Source: Sphingobium sp.
GTDB taxonomy: Bacteria; Pseudomonadota; Alphaproteobacteria; Sphingomonadales; Sphingomonadaceae
Assembly (NCBI GenBank): GCA_022652485.1
Contig: JALCRK010000009.1
Coordinates: 16,047 to 80,046 of the forward strand
DNA: 64,000 bases
Direction: 5' to 3'
Shown here: positions 62,793-64,000 of the stretch, piece by piece
How the letters are laid out: every line of letters begins with the position of its first letter
Numbering within the stretch: the first letter of the stretch is position 1
Notes under the pieces: model-generated
Told to the model about the DNA's origin: nothing
Database searches by the model: none
Seen by the model: the letters and a program-made list of their open reading frames with translations, nothing else
Translations under genes and position numbers: made by a program

Positions 62793-63377
62793 ATGAATAT
62801 CATCCTCACATCGACCGCGCTGGTCGCGCTCGCCGAAATGGGCGACAAGACCCAGCTTCTCGCCATCCTGCTCGCCACGCGCTTCAGAAAGCCGCTGCCG
62901 ATCATCCTCGGCATTCTCGTGGCGACACTCGCCAACCATTTCCTCGCCGCGCTGGTTGGGCATGGGGTGAAAGAGCTGCTCGACAGCCCGGCGTTTCGCA
63001 TTGCGGTGGCGCTGGGGTTCATTGGCATGGGGCTGTGGACCCTGGTGCCGGACAAGATCGATGACGACGAGCTGAAGGCGCCGGGAAATGCGGGCGTGTT
63101 CCTCTCCACCACGATCGCGTTCTTTCTCGTCGAGATGGGCGACAAGACCCAGATCGCCACCGTGGCGCTCGGCGCGCAATTCGGCGCGAACCTGCCGGAT
63201 GTCGCGCTGGTCACGCTCGGCACGACCCTGGGCATGATGATCGCGAACGTGCCCGCTGTGCTGCTCGGCGAGGCGCTCGTGAAGCGTGTGCCGCTGGGCC
63301 TGATGCGCGGAACCGCCGCCGCATTGTTTATCGGACTGGGGCTGTGGATGCTGGGCAGCGCACTTAACTTGTTTTGA
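62793..63377 (+). CDS. TMEM165/GDT1 family manganese/calcium exporter
   Basis: 194 residues with six TM segments. The duplicated E-x-G-D-K-T-Q motif is in ALAEMGDKTQLLAILLAT and FLVEMGDKTQIATVALG. The family (UPF0016) exports manganese or calcium with proton or cation exchange. It is 10 bases downstream of the TetR gene. There is no room for a yybP-type manganese riboswitch, so the TetR protein probably provides control. The following 170 bases contain a 33-bp stem-loop. Confidence 0.93.
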   Translation: MNIILTSTALVALAEMGDKTQLLAILLATRFRKPLPIILGILVATLANHFLAALVGHGVKELLDSPAFRIAVALGFIGMGLWTLVPDKIDDDELKAPGNAGVFLSTTIAFFLVEMGDKTQIATVALGAQFGANLPDVALVTLGTTLGMMIANVPAVLLGEALVKRVPLGLMRGTAAALFIGLGLWMLGSALNLF

Positions 63378-63381
63378 GTGT

Positions 63382-63462
63382 ACGGCACCAGCCCGCTCCC
63401 CCTCCCAACCTCCCATAGGATACCATATCGGGAGGTTGGGAGGGGGCGCGGGCTGGTGCCGT
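63382..63462. terminator. Very long near-perfect stem-loop
   Basis: The arms at 63382-63414 and 63430-63462 are 33 bases each and pair with a single mismatch, around a 15-base loop (ATAGGATACCATATC). It begins 4 bases past the exporter stop and ends about 87 bases before argG. It could act as a terminator or be an inserted palindromic element. Confidence 0.8.
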
Positions 63463-63549
63463 CCAAAACATAACCGAGGGACTGTTGCGATTCTTGGCCA
63501 TCGCTGTTAGGCGCGCGCCAGATTATCCCACCGCTTTGAAAGTGTGCCC

Positions 63550-64000
63550 ATGTCAGACAAGATCAACAGAGTAGTCCTCGCCTTTTCCGGCGGCCTCGAC
63601 ACCAGCGTGATCCTGAAATGGCTGCAACAGGAATATCAATGCGAGGTCGTGACCTTCACCGCCGATCTGGGCCAAGGCGAGGAGCTGGAGCCCGCGCGCG
63701 CCAAGGCGAAGCTGATGGGCGTCAAGGACGAGCACATCTTCATCGACGATCTGCGCGAAGAGTTCGTGAAGGATTACGTGTTCCCGATGATGCGCTCGAA
63801 CGCGCTCTACGAAGGCCTCTATCTGCTTGGCACCAGCATCGCACGGCCCTTGATCGCCAAGCGCCAGATCGAGATCGCGAAACAAGTCGGCGCGGATGCC
63901 GTCTCCCACGGCGCGACCGGCAAGGGCAATGATCAGGTACGGTTCGAGCTGGGCTATTACGCGCTCCAGCCCGATATCAAGGTGATCGCGCCGTGGCGCG
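63550..64000 (+). CDS. argG: Argininosuccinate synthase, N-terminal part
   Basis: The first ~150 residues are present and the gene runs off the right edge. [20 protein letters not shown] holds the PP-loop ATP motif (SGGLDTS). [19 protein letters not shown] is the second conserved region. It joins citrulline and aspartate in arginine synthesis, in the cytoplasm. The start ATG at 63550 follows GTGCCC; no operon partner is visible within the window. Confidence 0.96.
   Translation, partial: MSDKINRVVLAFSGGLDTSVILKWLQQEYQCEVVTFTADLGQGEELEPARAKAKLMGVKDEHIFIDDLREEFVKDYVFPMMRSNALYEGLYLLGTSIARPLIAKRQIEIAKQVGADAVSHGATGKGNDQVRFELGYYALQPDIKVIAPWR

Overview
The window is about 64 kb of dense, G+C-rich bacterial chromosome. 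It is best read as an alphaproteobacterium of the order Sphingomonadales (Sphingomonadaceae). The reasons are an oxoamine-synthase serine palmitoyltransferase with its own acyl carrier protein, a PEPxxWA-CTERM protein, a 5-aminolevulinate synthase (Shemin route to haem), CarD, the NDUFA12-DUF2155-aat gene order, a TTAA-N7-TTAA CtrA-type site and mosaic intergenic palindromes of the GTCATCCCGGA type. The genus cannot be assigned from the sequence alone. No rRNA, tRNA, CRISPR array, transposase, integrase or prophage was recognised.

Layout. 0-10 kb: housekeeping and envelope genes (aat, a DUF2155 lipoprotein, NDUFA12, a DUF192 lipoprotein, recX, a fatty-acyl-AMP ligase/acyl-ACP synthetase, a PEPxxWA-CTERM protein, bpt, threonine ammonia-lyase, a 3-hydroxyacid dehydrogenase-type oxidoreductase and a degenerate amidohydrolase). 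10-22 kb: an accessory, signalling-rich stretch (HWE histidine kinase, Crp/Fnr regulator, DUF6894, a stress-type flavin-binding protein, a LuxR-type HTH protein with a C-terminal membrane anchor, several small unknowns, a TonB-dependent receptor, and a kaiC-like gene overlapping a hybrid histidine kinase). 22-35 kb: carD, fdxA, an S4 protein, a Suv3-like helicase, an M23 peptidase, hemB, a small lipoprotein, an AEC transporter, rplU-rpmA, a GNAT protein, a peroxidase remnant, obgE and proB. 35-48 kb: a sphingolipid region (CerR-like reductase, ACP, spt, then a divergent DUF2141/lipid kinase/Tam41-like group), with lptF-lptG, a desaturase and a candidate bacterial ceramide synthase. A DUF5706 (Pycsar-effector-like) gene of visibly lower G+C sits between the reductase and the ACP. 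48-64 kb: amtB, a dihydroorotase, ygfZ, a glutaminyl cyclase, dnaN, an IalB-like protein, an NRAMP-like transporter, rlmN, a TSUP permease, hemA, murI, cfa, an EF-hand protein, a TetR regulator, a GDT1-type exporter and the start of argG.

How the genes work together. The main theme is ceramide and anionic sphingolipid synthesis. Homologues or plausible homologues of all five ceramide genes known from Caulobacter (spt, acp, cerR, the acyl-ACP synthetase and the N-acyltransferase bCerS) lie between 2.5 and 48.3 kb. They are accompanied by a lipid kinase with a possible ceramide-kinase role and a Tam41-like nucleotidyltransferase that could modify the head group. The desaturase and cyclopropane synthase could shape the acyl or sphingoid chains, and LptF/LptG export lipopolysaccharide-type lipids. 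A second theme is signalling: three histidine kinases, a KaiC-like ATPase, a CtrA site upstream of a cell-wall peptidase, and candidate EcfG (general stress) promoters. Both N-end-rule aminoacyl-tRNA-protein transferases (aat and bpt) are also present.
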